From Blasia pusilla (taxonomy: Eukaryota; Marchantiophyta; Marchantiopsida; Blasiales), in the NCBI GenBank assembly GCA_050084515.1, contig CM114272.1, forward strand, positions 28,086,001-28,150,000: a DNA stretch of 64,000 nucleotides, given 5' to 3'. Under the pieces are notes generated by a model. The model was not told where the DNA came from. It saw only the letters and a list, made by a program, of their open reading frames with translations, and ran no database searches. The stretch's first letter is position 1, and every line of letters begins with the position of its first letter. The position numbers were made by a program, and so were the translations under genes. This document shows positions 1 to 11,673 of the stretch, in pieces.

Positions 1-1270
1 ACTGTCACTGCAACAATTGGAAGCCATTCAGGAATTGGTGGTTTATAGTTACTGTCCTTGGTTGACCTATTCTCTGTACATACTCTCTGAGCATTAATAT
101 GTCCTTACGGATTTGGGAACTCTCTAAAGGCCTCACTCTAATCTATTTTTGGGGTTTGTAGATTGAATATTGTGGCAGAGTGAAAGCTTTGCCAGGTCTG
201 ATTACTAAGAATGTTTTGTGAATGTAGGCAACTAGTTCCCCTGTGAGAGCTGGGGTTACCCTAAAAACTTGCTGACTGTCTGATTCAGGGAGTAGAAGAT
301 CGATTACCTTCCGAACTTTCTGGAGGGATGAAAAAACGGGTGGCACTGGCACGAGCCATTATTTCTGATGATCGATTAGAAGACACTGAGCGTGAGGTTT
401 GCCCAAGGGACCAGCTCGACTGTCTAGTGTTTTGCCATGAATATTACTTCAATACACGCTTACCCCATGAAGCATAAGCAACTCAAGGTGCCTGATCAGA
501 GATCAACATCTCAGGTTTTCCTGTTTTTGACAGTCTCCTTATGTACTGCAGCTTGTTATGTACGATGAGCCTACTGCTGGACTGGATCCTATTGCATCGA
601 CAGTCGTGGAGGATTTAATCCGCTCAGTACATATTAAGGGCCATGACGCCAGGGGAAAGCCTGGGAAAATTTCTTCCTACGTAGTTGTCACTCATCAGCA
701 TAGCACAATTCGACGGGCAGTAGACAGGTAAATCAGAATCTAAACCATGTGTTAATTTCTATTCTGTCTATCAAATGTTTATAATATATCCTACCTAAAT
801 GTAGATTGTAACTTGGACGGTTTCCTGTGGATTTGGTTCCAAGGATCACAACTACCCTTAAGTCTGCCAAGAGTCCAGTAGTAGAGGTGATGATAATTTG
901 TCTGCTGCAGAATACTTTTTCTTCATGACGGAAAGGTTGTCTGGGAAGGGGCAACAGCTGAGTTCGAGACTACAACCAATCCTATTGTTCGCCAGGTATA
1001 CTTTCTGTGTTCTACAAACCCAGATTAATGGCGCAAAATCTGTAAATGAGCAGTGGATGTGAATAGAAGGTGTGCTCGAGATCTATAAATGCACGCAACA
1101 TAATTCTTATAAGAGAAGATACGAAAGATTATAGGAAGGAATTTGGATCACTTGAACCACATTTAAAAAAATTTTGTGACATGCTGCTTAGGACAATTTC
1201 GATTGTGCTAATGTTGGAAGTTGTCTTGCAGTTTGCAGATGGCAGCCTCCGGGGACCTATTCGTTATTGA
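1..1270 (+). CDS. TGD3: TGD3-like chloroplast ABC transporter ATPase, 3' part
   Basis: This is the 3' part of a spliced gene for the ATPase of the chloroplast TGD lipid importer (TGD3/ABCI13 family), which powers ER-to-plastid lipid transfer with TGD1 and TGD2. Exons read as <2..37 (tentative), 289..396, 552..727, 911..995 and 1232..1270; all joins keep frame and use GT-AG. Visible motifs are the ABC signature LSGGMKKRVALARAI, Walker B plus D-loop in LVMYDEPTAGLDP, and the switch histidine in VVVTHQHS. The protein ends DGSLRGPIRY, the usual family ending. Introns are 155-251 bp and no stop interrupts the exons, so the gene looks functional. The 5' half, including Walker A and the transit peptide, lies outside the window. 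It converges on CENH3. The family call is secure; the first exon is the weak point. Confidence 0.88.
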
Positions 1271-2661
1271 GGACAATTATGTTTGGGCTCCCCGGCCAAG
1301 GGGACAATTTGTATAAATATCTTTTGGTTAAAATGCCGTTACACTGAAATCGTAAGAAACTGATCGACAAGCACACCAAGTGTTCCTCTGAAATTCTTTA
1401 ATGATGTGCAGAAATATTCCACTACTCCTCAGACATCTGCGTAGAAGTATATGCACATACCCTGTCTCTTTCCCGGAGATCATTTGGATCTTGCTGAGAT
1501 CAAAGATACCCAGAGCGAATTTGGGGTTGAGAAACATCAGTAGCTGGTGAATACACATTGGTAGTTAGCATGTAGCAAAATATGTTTTAAGATTCTTCAT
1601 CTTGCATTTCTCATGCTTGTGAACCTGTGTACAAATCTGAAAGCTTTTCTCCACTATCCATTGAAGCTACTTTTGTGAAAGTGACCATCACATGTGTCTG
1701 CAGAAACTCCAAAGTCTTTAGGAGTAGATTTATTGCAAGGTGATTATGAATAAAGAAGTTCGCAATCTCCAAGTGCTGTCCGTCACGCAGCAAGACCATG
1801 CAGGATGTCTATGCCTGGACCATGTCTGTGAGAATGTATGTCAGTTGATCAGGAGAATGTTCAAGAATGCTACTGAAGGACTTTCTAGCTAACTTGTTTG
1901 GTGACCTACACTAACTGCATGTGGGTGAACCAGGATTTGGACTCCAACTATGGGAAGGCCTCATCTCTTTTACCTAGAGTTTAGCTTGGATCTCTTGTAC
2001 CATAGGCTGGGGAAGTGAGTAGATTACTCAGGTAATGATGGCTGGAATTGGTGGTTGGACAGAGGGGTCAAGGTTGGTAGAGCTTAACACGATTGACATC
2101 CTCATGGGACAAAAGTGAGAGGTCATTGGTAAAAGGAAGTAGTCTTAATAGTGTAGTAAGGTGTAGTGTTAATAGAATCATGCCTTGGATCCTAGGCTCA
2201 TACAGGTATCCTGGACCAGAGACTTGTTTTGATGCCCAGAGTTCATTATATATATGTATATCTCCCAAATTCTCCGCAAAGTGCAATCACGCTGCAGTGT
2301 TTCTGGACGAAGATTTGATATGTTGGGTTACAGTGAGGTACAAAAATTCATACTAATATCTTCCAGTTTACATAAACCTTGCACCAATTTGATTGCAATG
2401 CTCTTTGCTAAGATCTAATCTCCTGAAACCTCACGAGATGGCTGGTACTTTTCTAGAAGTACAAACTCTGAGACCCGAAGTCTCATTCTTGTTTTACACT
2501 CCTGCGGGAAACTGGATGTACATGACAGTTTCCAGTATGAAAATTTGTCATACTTATTGCGGCAAAGCTTTGAACTACATGACAAGTGGAAGCACATTTT
2601 ACTGATGTACACCAATGTGGTGGTCTATGCTATAATGTAATTTAAAAAACTGCCTGCTTGG
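1271..2661. other. Spacer between two convergent genes
   Basis: This spacer lies between the stop codons of the TGD3-like gene and CENH3. It must contain both 3' UTRs. The short open frames on either strand show no recognisable motif. I see no RNA gene or repeat. Confidence 0.6.
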
Positions 2662-5333
2662 TTATGACAGCATTTTCTCGGAAGCGCCTCTAATGCGTCT
2701 GGCTAGATGCAAGTCTTTCGGCACTGCAACATTGGACAAGAACACCTAGTTAGATTCAGATGCTATTGGAACTGAGGAGGATGACGTGGATTGCTGAAGC
2801 CCAAATTACCAAAAATGATACAAAATCTAATGAAACAAAATATGGGTTACACAGCCACTTACTAATGGTAACGCGCTTTGCATGTATGGCGCAGAGGTTT
2901 GAATCTTCAAAAAGATGGACCAGGTAGTCTTCTGCTGCCTGAAAGGAAACACAGTACATCATGTTGTGATCATAGCGAGTTGGAAGGAAAAAAACCAAAG
3001 AATCTGACCATAGAAACTGGGAGTTTAGAATTTCCATCACAGCTGTCACCTTTATCTCTGCTACAGATGCCCATAAGCATCAAGAGCAATGAGATGTCTG
3101 ATAAATAACAGTGGGCAGAAAAAAGGCAGAATGCAGGTAGAACAAATAAAACTTGAAGGCACCAAACCGCCATCTGAATGACTGCTGCTGTGGTTGCCTA
3201 GACAACACTTGAAGAGAAGGGTGTCAAGAGAGGACAGCCAAGGTAGGTACTATTGCCGGCTTGGTTGTAAACAAGAGACACCCTGTGGTACATGTTATGA
3301 GTACAAAATTCCGAAGCAAATTCTACACCAGGTTAATTGATACATCCAGGGTAAGTAGCAGATTTGCTGTCAAGCCTATCATCTTGACCGCTATCCACCA
3401 TCAATGCGCCCGTTACTGGGTAAATTTAGGTGAGTTGAGGGCGGAATTATCACAAGGTATGCTCCACCTTGGTCGAATTTTCAGAGTGTTCCATGTTTGT
3501 CCATGGTGACAAATTAATCCTTGACAAAACAAATATGGACACCTGCGGAAGAAAATCTTTGAACATATGTGCTACCCACCGTCAAAGATAAGACATTGCA
3601 CTGGTTACTGGGTAAATATTGGGTGAGGTGACGGAGGGACTATCACAAGGTGCGCTCCTTGAATTAATTCGTCCATGGAGATCAATTAATTCAAGGATTG
3701 ATTTATCACCATGCACAAATATGGATATAATAGCTAATCTAGAAAGACGTACAGCACACTGTTGAGCAAGACGACCCAACCTTTTGTCTGAAAGCTCAAA
3801 CACTGCAAAAGAAAACGAGCAAGGTTTTCATCATCTGTAGCCACAAATTTGCTCCAGCCTTTGTAAGACCGAGATTTCTTCCTCAAGCAAGGTTGCAATG
3901 TGTATGGACTTCTTTTCAGCACGGCGGCACAATGTAACTTGCACCCGGTTTGAGTGAATCATCTAATATTTAGAACTAGATTGCGATTTATGACAATGGC
4001 TCCAAATCCATACAGCTCCATCCAGATGCTCTTTCAATTGTACCATTGAGATCCCAACCTGCATTTCTGATTAGTGCCTTGTGAGCTTTAATCCCAAGCA
4101 AGAGAACTGTGACAGAGGGGTAAAAGAATGTATGGACACTATGGTCTCCTGTCTGTGTGGATCTAAGAGGGCCATGGGAATCCGAAGTACAAGACTTGCA
4201 GCATGAAGGGGAACAATTAAGACAAGCTACAACAACGCAAAACAGTGAAGTCCTGAGAAATTAATTGTTCCGGGTGTCCAGGCCCATGAAGGAATCGATT
4301 AATTTCACCCTGGTAATTTGAGGACATGAGAACACCGAGGGTCCCAGAAGAGATCGGGGAAGACCTTTTGAAATCTGTGATTCTGGACTGGGTTCCATAG
4401 AAGAGTCTTAGCATATGCAGCTGTTCATGAAATTTTAAGGCCTATGAAACAGCAATGAGAGAGACTAGACCAGAGCACCTTCGGTTACTTTTTCTCGGTT
4501 CTCGTAAGCAACCCACACCCACAATCCTTCCACAGGAGCAGAGCAATTTTAGGGCAGGGCAGAACACCTCTCAAATCTCTTGCATTACCTCTTGAAGTGC
4601 GACAAGAGCTTCAGCTGTCCACCGATTGACGCTCCGTGAAAATTGTGAAGCCGTCTCCCTTACCTGGAAGAGATACACAGTATAAATGTTCCTGTGCTTG
4701 GGATGCTGGAAAATGCAAATGCAGGAGAGTACCATCCAGCTAAACCAAAAAACTCGATATTTCTGTCTCGCTCTTCATCGACTAGTTCCTCCAACAGTGG
4801 GATGCAATGTAGGACGATTCCAGACTGTCAGCGCACACTGTGCTCCGAACCAGAATCCTCCTCATTCACACAGTACACGAGCTAGAGACTCGGATACTCA
4901 CCACCCGAGCAAAGGGAAGCGGTCTGAGGAGGAGCTCAAAAGTTTTCTGGTAGTGCCTAATCTCCCGCAAAGCTACAGTGCCAGGTTTGAACTTCCTCCG
5001 CTTGGGCCCTGCGTTCCCAGCTCCACACGCACGATCAGTAATTCCGCCAACAGTCAAATGAAGGAGTCCCGCAGCAGCGAAGAGAGCATATGGCAACTTT
5101 GCTCGGCGACAGAATTAAGCAGCCCAGGAATCGTCCAAGAAGCGGAGCGAAGAGATCCGATTAAAGAACCACGGGTGCCCATAGTTTGTATCAAGAAGCT
5201 CAAGACCAATTTCAAAACGAGGGTATCGTCACTTCAAACTCCCACCTGCTGGCGCTGGCGCCGGTGGCGCTGAAGTAGAAGCAGCCCCTACATTCCTTTT
5301 GGCATGGTTCGGAACAGCTTTCCTCCTCGCCAT
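2662..5333 (-). CDS. CENH3: Centromeric histone H3 (CENH3/CENP-A), five exons
   Basis: This is a complete centromere-specific histone H3, the variant that replaces H3 in centromeric nucleosomes and founds the kinetochore. Exons on the minus strand are 5333..5246, 5008..4902, 4663..4589, 2938..2863 and 2723..2662, giving 135 residues; every junction is GT-AG and phases match. The start is the ATG at 5333, encoding [13 protein letters not shown]. The tail is only about 30 residues and Ala/Pro-rich. The histone fold reads [15 protein letters not shown], then [14 protein letters not shown], then [20 protein letters not shown], and ends [20 protein letters not shown]. The loop-1 region is one residue longer than canonical H3 and carries the RWTAEAL stretch typical of plant CENH3, which separates it from H3.1/H3.3. 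Intron 3 is 1,650 bp, the others 139-238 bp. A small extra tail exon inside intron 1 cannot be excluded. No disabling change is seen. Confidence 0.9.
3380..3730. repeat. Imperfect direct duplication inside CENH3 intron 3
   Basis: Two segments, about 3390-3540 and 3575-3725, share ordered blocks. Both contain GTTACTGGGTAAAT, then GTGAG..G, then ATCACAAGGT.TGCTCC, then TCCATGG, and end near ACAAATATGG. This is an old duplication of about 150-170 bp in the long third intron. No coding signal or terminal structure was found. Confidence 0.6.
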
Positions 5334-5502
5334 CGCGTGCGCTTCCCACCACTTCCCGTACGTCAGTCGACTCTCACGCCGGCGAATTCCAGCTCAACAT
5401 TCGCATCCTGCTACGTTGCCCGCGTCTCATCATTTCGTGCCCCACTCTCCTAATCTTCGCGCCTTTCTTTGCATTCTTTGTCCACACGCACTACACCATT
5501 CC

Positions 5503-5552
<50 letters not shown>

Positions 5553-6070
5553 GCGAGCGAGCGCGCGCGCGCAGTACGAAGGCAAGCCCCCTGAGAGAGG
5601 TGCGCGAGCTGCAGGCTCAGCGCCCGCGAGAAGCAGAAATCTCTTGCTGTCGGTCACAATGTACGAGCGCAGGGCAGGCGACGCAACCGCGACAATTGCA
5701 CACTTCTCCACTGGGCCCAACCAACCGCTCTTTCCCTCCCTCCGTCCTTTTCCTCATCCCATCCCATCGCACCTCCCCCCACGTTCGTTGTTCTCCAACA
5801 CTGTCAGCCTTCCCTCCTTCGCTTCTCCATGAATCTTTCGATCTCGCGATCACTCGTCTTGCTTATTCCACCGTTTTTGAAGGCACAGTCGCAGGCAGAA
5901 TCTATCTCCGCGAACAAGAAGAGTGTCTCCGCTCCCCAGCGTCGCGCCGGTGGGAAAGCGCAGTAAGTTGGCATCACTCGTCCCCGGGGCTCCATAGGCG
6001 CACACACAGGTGTGGAGAGCTACTAGCTACACTAGGTTTGCACGCCAAGTTGGAGCACTCATGACGTCTA
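5334..6070 (-). promoter_or_regulatory. CENH3 upstream region (putative 5' UTR and promoter)
   Basis: This GC-richer stretch lies directly upstream of the CENH3 start codon and should hold its 5' UTR and promoter. It carries a compound dinucleotide tract whose CENH3-sense strand is GA-rich and lies 170-250 bp upstream of the ATG. The open frames crossing it on both strands look like by-products of base composition. No clear TATA box was placed. Confidence 0.45.
5503..5573. repeat. Compound microsatellite (CT)n(CA)n(CG)n
   Basis: About 14 CT units run without a break into about 9 CA units and then into a GCGAG/CGCG-rich tract. The purine-pyrimidine alternating CA/CG part is a candidate for Z-DNA. 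It lies upstream of CENH3. Confidence 0.9.
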
Positions 6071-8804
6071 TGCTGCATGTGTTCAGAATTAGATTCGAAC
6101 GGATCTTACGAATTAAACTATTGTGGTTTCTTAGAAAGTGCATAGCACAACCATAAAATATGATGCGGCGGGGAATTCAACATGACATAAGTTGGAATTT
6201 CATGTTGGGATAGGATCATAGAATGGGGAGGACCGGGGTTATATGTTGACCTAGCCGGAGGAATTTGAGAATTTCCGTTTCTTTTGGAATATACATTTTC
6301 TCTTTTGTATTAGTATCAAATATACATTGTCTCCTTTGTATGAGTATTAAAATAGCCGTCTCGAATAGGAGAATTTTCAAAATATACCATCATGGTTTAT
6401 GTAGATTGGAAATATACCAGTTCTCTAAAAAAAACTACCTACCGGATATAAAATCCAAACCTATGTGAGGTTCATAGTTTGGGGTTAGTAAATGAGAGTG
6501 GTTTTACATGAAGTGTGATTGTTGTATTGTGAGTTGTGGGAATTAGGTTTCTCTTATGGAGGTTTCCATGTTAAGTGCATTAGGTTAATTTTGTTTGGGT
6601 GATGTCATTTGTTTTTAGTAGAATGCCGGGATAAAGTATAAGTACTATTTTCGTTGAGAAAAGAAAATTTGAAGGAGACTTGTTTGGGTAACTATCTTCA
6701 TAAAACTTAATAAAAGGTCCCCTCACCTCCTAGCACCTTCTTCATTTTGGTAAAAAAATTCTTCCCACATATCCTCTTTCTCTCCATGTTTTTTCTTAGG
6801 TTGAAACCACTATTATAATAGTGGTTTCAACCTAAGAAGAAAGAGAAAAAATTAAAAGTTCTAAAATTTTAATAATGTAAACATAATATTTGGATTTTTT
6901 GGACAATCATTTGTAGAACTTAACAATATACATTATCTCCTTTACACATTTTATACCTAATTTACATTTGAGTACTTTTTTGCCCATGTGATTCATTGGG
7001 TGAGAGGGATTCATAGAAAGGGAGAGTTCATAAAGAGGGAAGGACTCCCCCAACTTTGCAACCCCCGGCTCCAATCAAGTGGCCTAAATTTCACATGAAG
7101 GCAACATATATGAATAAGATTAAAAATGGACAAGCCCTCTTTCCCTACAAGGTTTAATCATGCGAGTTCAAAAATCACATATTTTTTGGCATTTGGTAGC
7201 AACTCCACTTTCATAAAATTCTTGGAGGAAACTTAGATCATTTGTAGTAACCCAAAGTTCAAACGAAGATCACATAGCATGATATGATAAAAAATGGATA
7301 CATCTATTTCCTTTCCCAAAGTATTAATTAACTTAACCTCCAAAGTGAACTTGAAAAATAGAAATTTTGAAAAAATATTTTTAACTTCAAGAAAGGAAAT
7401 TAAATTTTCCAAATGGAAAAATTGATTATAAGTTAACATGAATGATACGTTACAAGCTTAAATATATGGTTGAAAAAATCTTTCAATATTAATTTATTTC
7501 AAATAATATTATGAGATAATAAAAGGAAAAGTAATGAATTAATATTATATAGTATGATTTCCGACCAAAGAAAAATTCATAAAATTTGTTTAAAAATCCT
7601 TTAGACCTTGCACATCAAATTAATTTTTTTATAAGGTTAGAACGTATTAAAAACTAGTAAGATAAAAAATTTCGCTTGGATGCACATTTATAAACTACTA
7701 AAACTAAATTGGAAAAAACCAAATTGAAAAGAAAGGAATCCTCAAAAGGTTAAGAAAAAATTGAAAATTTAAAAGAGATCATAAAAATAGGGTAAGCATA
7801 AATTATGCCAAACTTGTTAAGTTTTTGAGTTTTTTTAATTTCCAAATATTTTATAAGCAAAAATTTCTAATTAAAATTAATTTTAAGATAATAAAAAATA
7901 TAGAAGTAATTTATTTCTATTTTTTAAAGAATCACGCTTATTTTGACACACTCTTATATGGTCTTTTTCAATTTCTTAAAAAAATTTGAATTAAAAATTC
8001 CCTCCAAACTAAAATTGAAAATTTATTTTTGTCACAATTTGTTCAACATCAAATTTAAGAAAATAATTTCAAATTTTCAAATGAGAAGAGAAAATAAATA
8101 AGAGGGAGACTTCCGAAGTTGAATCCCTGTTCAATGGAAAAACTTTAATTTACTACTCAATACTAGATTTATAAAATAAAAACATTAAATAATGTTATTA
8201 TTAAAACCTTACGCTCATTCCATTTTTAAGCTTAGTATAGACCCTTAGGGTAAAATTAAGAAAAGTGTCATTGTGTATATTCATAGATAAATTTTAGAGG
8301 TGTCATTAATTCATTGGTCCTTAATACGAGGTAACGCCCATAATAACATGAGGACGAGAGAAACTTTGGAAACTTCTATTGGGAAATTTTCATAAAATGG
8401 GGTTTTTTTAACAATAATTCATATCTCCTTATGAATTTTAAATTCAAAAACTTCCAAATTAATAAATTTTATTTGAAAAATAAGAATAAACTTGGAATTG
8501 TATATATTTAAAAAAGCCTTCCGCTCATCATACTCTTCACCCCATTCAAGGATAATTCTAGTGTTACGAGTGTTTCATAAATTTCATAAGTGGCTCTCAT
8601 TTATAGATCTTGTAAATTAGCTAACGTCCAAAATAGTAGGAAGAAGTTGAAATTTCTAATTTGAAAGTATTTAAACTGAAAATCTTCCAAGTCCATATCA
8701 CCTCCGAACTCAAACTCACCATCCATAGAACTGCATGCTAAAATATGCATTCAACTTTATCCAAAGGGAGCAGTATTGGCTCATAAGATTGTACAAATAA
8801 GCCA
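6071..8804. other. AT-rich non-coding stretch
   Basis: This region is strongly AT-rich with many short A/T runs and no supported gene. Its right part resembles, in short blocks such as ATTGGGAAAATTTTC and the following ATTAATAAA-rich text, the AT-rich DNA left of kinase-family copy K2 (about 27600-28080). It may therefore belong to the same repeated unit. A perfect palindrome lies at 6793-6838. Confidence 0.6.
6793..6838. repeat. Perfect 46-bp palindrome with no spacer
   Basis: Both arms are exactly 23 bp. The left arm begins TTCTTAGGTTGAAACC and the right arm ends GGTTTCAACCTAAGAA, and they meet at TTA/TAA. The symmetry stops at the flanking T/G pair. It could form a cruciform or RNA hairpin, or be a collapsed inverted-repeat element. 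Confidence 0.95.
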
Positions 8805-8839
8805 CTAAAATAAATATTTAACACATTTTTTAAAATAAA

Positions 8840-10325
8840 AATGGGTGATATCCCTTGATATATTTAACAATGGTTCATATGTCTCGCCACTTCTTTCCAT
8901 AGCTCGAGTCTTGTACCTCCCCCCAAACCGAGGAACAATCCTCTCCAACACACCATTGACTCCACCGTCATATGTGTCTTGTGTTGCATGTGTTGGAAAC
9001 ATCCCCCAATCTCTCTCGAAGAATCTGATGAGTTCCTCATGCATTCAACGAGGGTAATGATATGTTTGTGGGTACCCCCTTCCATCCTTTGAGGAATATC
9101 TTGCCATAAGAAAGGTGGCAATATCAATTTGAGTCTCCTCAAGACAAGATCATCCACCAATGAATTTAGATGATCATTTAGGACAAGCCAACAAGTTATG
9201 TTGAGGGCATCCTAGACTTCTGTGGATTCAACCCCTTCCCAAAGAAGAAGTTTTTTGCCTTTCGAGTTTCAAGATGTATGGCAATTCTGTGAATGACCTC
9301 TATCGTACATATCAATGAAGCAGATGAGCCATAATCGCATTGCACAAGTAATTCTTTATTGCCATGGGATTTCATTTTAAACTACCCCATCTATGTTCAC
9401 TTTTAGGTTATAATTTGATTGGGGGCTACGATATCTCAAATTGAAAATGAAATTCTCTTGCTCTTAAGATCGCTTGCGATACATAGCTACTATATTATTA
9501 TCGGATGTGCGGAAAGATATGCCAAAAAGATAATATTTTCTTCTTGATAAAGGATGTCTACAAGTTGGACACCTATGTGATAGTAACATGGGCTTTTGAA
9601 GATAGTATGGATGCCAATAATAGGCTTTACATGTGCCTATCACATAGCAACCTCTCGTGGCAATTGGCTTGAAGCAAATCATGCATTAGGCAAGTTTTTT
9701 GGCGTGAGGACTCCTCCTTTTGCTATGGCAATTACCTTCATCCAATTCCGCATATTTTGCTCTTTGTTTTCTTAGATTGAGAGGTGTTGGTGCCAACATC
9801 ACAGAAGCATAGTTGGCAGCGTTTGGATCCTCTTCATTTTCCTATGTTACGCATGGAGCAAGAAATCACAATTGCTCGATAGGTTGAAATAGTATCATAT
9901 GAACCTTGTTCACAAAACAACCCTTGTATAGAGTTGTATCAGGTGTGAGGTCTTCTATGGTACCCCTTGCTCTCCATTGCAGTAGTTCATCCATTTCTCA
10001 TTGATTGCTAACCATGATGGATTTGTATGCCCTCCTCTATTGCTTCGTATGGTTTGCCATTACAACTCTTTATCTTCTATGTAGCTTATCTCCGACATTT
10101 GACTCATTCAGGATCCTCTCCATCTCTCTCTTAAGTCTCTCATGCTCCTTAAAGAAATGTTGGCGCTTCCCCTTCCAAATGTTGAATTCGATTTCCAAAT
10201 AAAAAATGCCTTGGGAATTCTTCATTAAACTCTCCAACTCTAATAGATGAGAAATAGTATTGCTATTATCCGAGACATTCTCCCTATGAAAGGTTATGGG
10301 AATAATGCTGCTATATCAAGGTTGC
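8840..10325 (-). pseudogene. K1: truncated copy of the kinase/RING-like gene family
   Basis: This minus-strand segment matches the 3' half of the larger copy K2. A C-terminal piece (9044 downward) reads FFERDWGMFPT, against FFERQWEMFPT in K2. A Cys-rich zinc finger (about 9540-9680) reads MICFKPIATRGCYV then HRCPTCR, against MICFNPIAAKGCYV and HKCPTCR in K2. Upstream lies coiled-coil-like sequence parallel to K2 33700-34110. Similarity ends near 10325, so the kinase part is absent. One zinc ligand region is altered (CKAYYWHPYYL here, CKACHPYCL in K2) and frames are broken. At 9201-9215 it keeps the uninterrupted sequence that in K2 is split by a Copia insertion. Function unknown. Confidence 0.65.
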
Positions 10326-10344
10326 ACGAAAACAAACATGAAAC

Positions 10345-10640
10345 CGGTTGCAAGCACAAGTTTTTTTTCCGCCGAGGTCGACCGCACGGGCTCCAACCAC
10401 GGGAACCGATGCGGGTTTGGATGGAGGGTGCATGCCATAATCGTGACGCGGGCTGCAAGCGAGCACGATGCGGGTTGCATGTGGGCGACGCGGGCTCTAC
10501 ACGGGCCCTGGCATGGAGCCCACGTGCAAGCTAGACGCGGGCGGGTTGCGGGCCTTGGAGCCCTCATGCGGGCTAGGCGCGGGCCCTGGACTCATGGAGC
10601 CCGCGTGCGGGCCAGGGAATTATCGGCGGGCCCGGTGATT
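10345..10640. repeat. GC-rich minisatellite-like island
   Basis: Degenerate reiterations of GCGGGC, GGGCCC and TGGAGCCC sit in otherwise AT-rich DNA. Overlapping open frames on both strands (10247-10655) follow from the composition and show no protein motif. A similar island lies at 51980-52170. Confidence 0.6.
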
Positions 10641-11047
10641 TTAGTGTGGTCTTAAATGAGTTTGTCTAGGGGTAGGGTGATTGACAGCTTGCGAGGTTGG
10701 AGAAGGGTTGTTTTAGTAGATGATAGGTTAGTGAGAAATGAGAGTAATTTAAGAATTGGGGATAGTAGTGGTGGAGAGAAGAAGGAGAATGTTAAAATAG
10801 ATTTGAATAGGGTGGTTGTATTGCAAAATAGGTATGTTGGAAATTTAGAGTAGGTAAAGAAGTTAGGATAGGTAAAAAAGGAATCTAATAGGAGAATAAA
10901 ATCAGGTTTGTTAAATGAAAATTAGTGGAGATGGTTTAGTAATCAATTGTAAGTGATTTGGGGATTTAGAAGGGTTCATTCTCTTCCTTCCATCCTCTCC
11001 TATATAAACTTGCTCATTTTTTGTATATCTTCACAATCTTATTCCTC

Positions 11048-11086
<39 letters not shown>

Positions 11087-11673
11087 GTTTTTTTCTCCAT
11101 AGATAGATGAACTTGATAATTGAGAATAAGTTTTGCCACTAGATAACCCTAATAAGTTAAGGTATCTTGGTTATCTAGGTTAGCATATTGATATTTCTTG
11201 TTCATAGTGAGTGTTCCAAGTTTTGTTATTGGAACATTCACGGACAATATTTGATGTGATTTGCATACATTTTATTGGTCGATATATCCTATTATTAATA
11301 TAGTAAATTATTGCGAATTATCCAAATATTGTTGGGTGGGGTTAGTATCTTCTTGTAGTCATGATCAAAGCCAAAGAACTCCAATAGATCGTGAAGGAAC
11401 ATTGGGAAGAAGTATAGATGGAAGGTGGAACATCAACGAGATGGTAGTGTCAGTATTGTTCCTATTCTATGAAAACCTATCATAGCTCGCGGATGGTGGA
11501 ACATTTTACACGAGAGAGACGAAAGACAAAGGATGGGAATTAGGATGCCCATCATGCAAAATTATGGGTGAAGGTCCCTCCCAACGTGTAACGGGATATC
11601 CAAAACATGGGACTAATGGAAAATGGACAAAGAAAGGAAGCAAGACCTTCGAGTAGAGTGGAAGAGACGACTC
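10641..11673 (+). promoter_or_regulatory. Promoter-like stretch with TATA box and CT tract; rest unassigned
   Basis: CTATATAAAC at 11000-11009 is a good TATA box. About 40 bp downstream begins a long CT microsatellite (11050-11083), the usual look of a plant core promoter or LTR promoter. No coding region follows before the Gypsy element starts at 11674. It could be part of an unrecognised LTR. The remaining sequence shows no further structure. Confidence 0.4.

Noticed and set aside
4686-5273. A 195-codon plus-strand open frame with Ser-rich sequence
   Set aside because: It lies antisense to CENH3 exons 1 to 3 and their introns; the minus strand has clear histone homology and splice sites, the plus strand has none.
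5299-5832. A 177-codon plus-strand open frame upstream of CENH3
   Set aside because: It is created by the CT/CA/CG microsatellite and biased composition and has no motif.
10247-10655. Overlapping long open frames in the GC-rich island
   Set aside because: High GC removes stop codons in all frames; the sequence is repetitive and low complexity.
11500-11670. A BED-like zinc finger (CPSCK) left of Gypsy A that could be the missing hAT N-terminus
   Set aside because: Only one CxxC and no His pair are visible, the frame runs into a stop and does not join the transposase frame.
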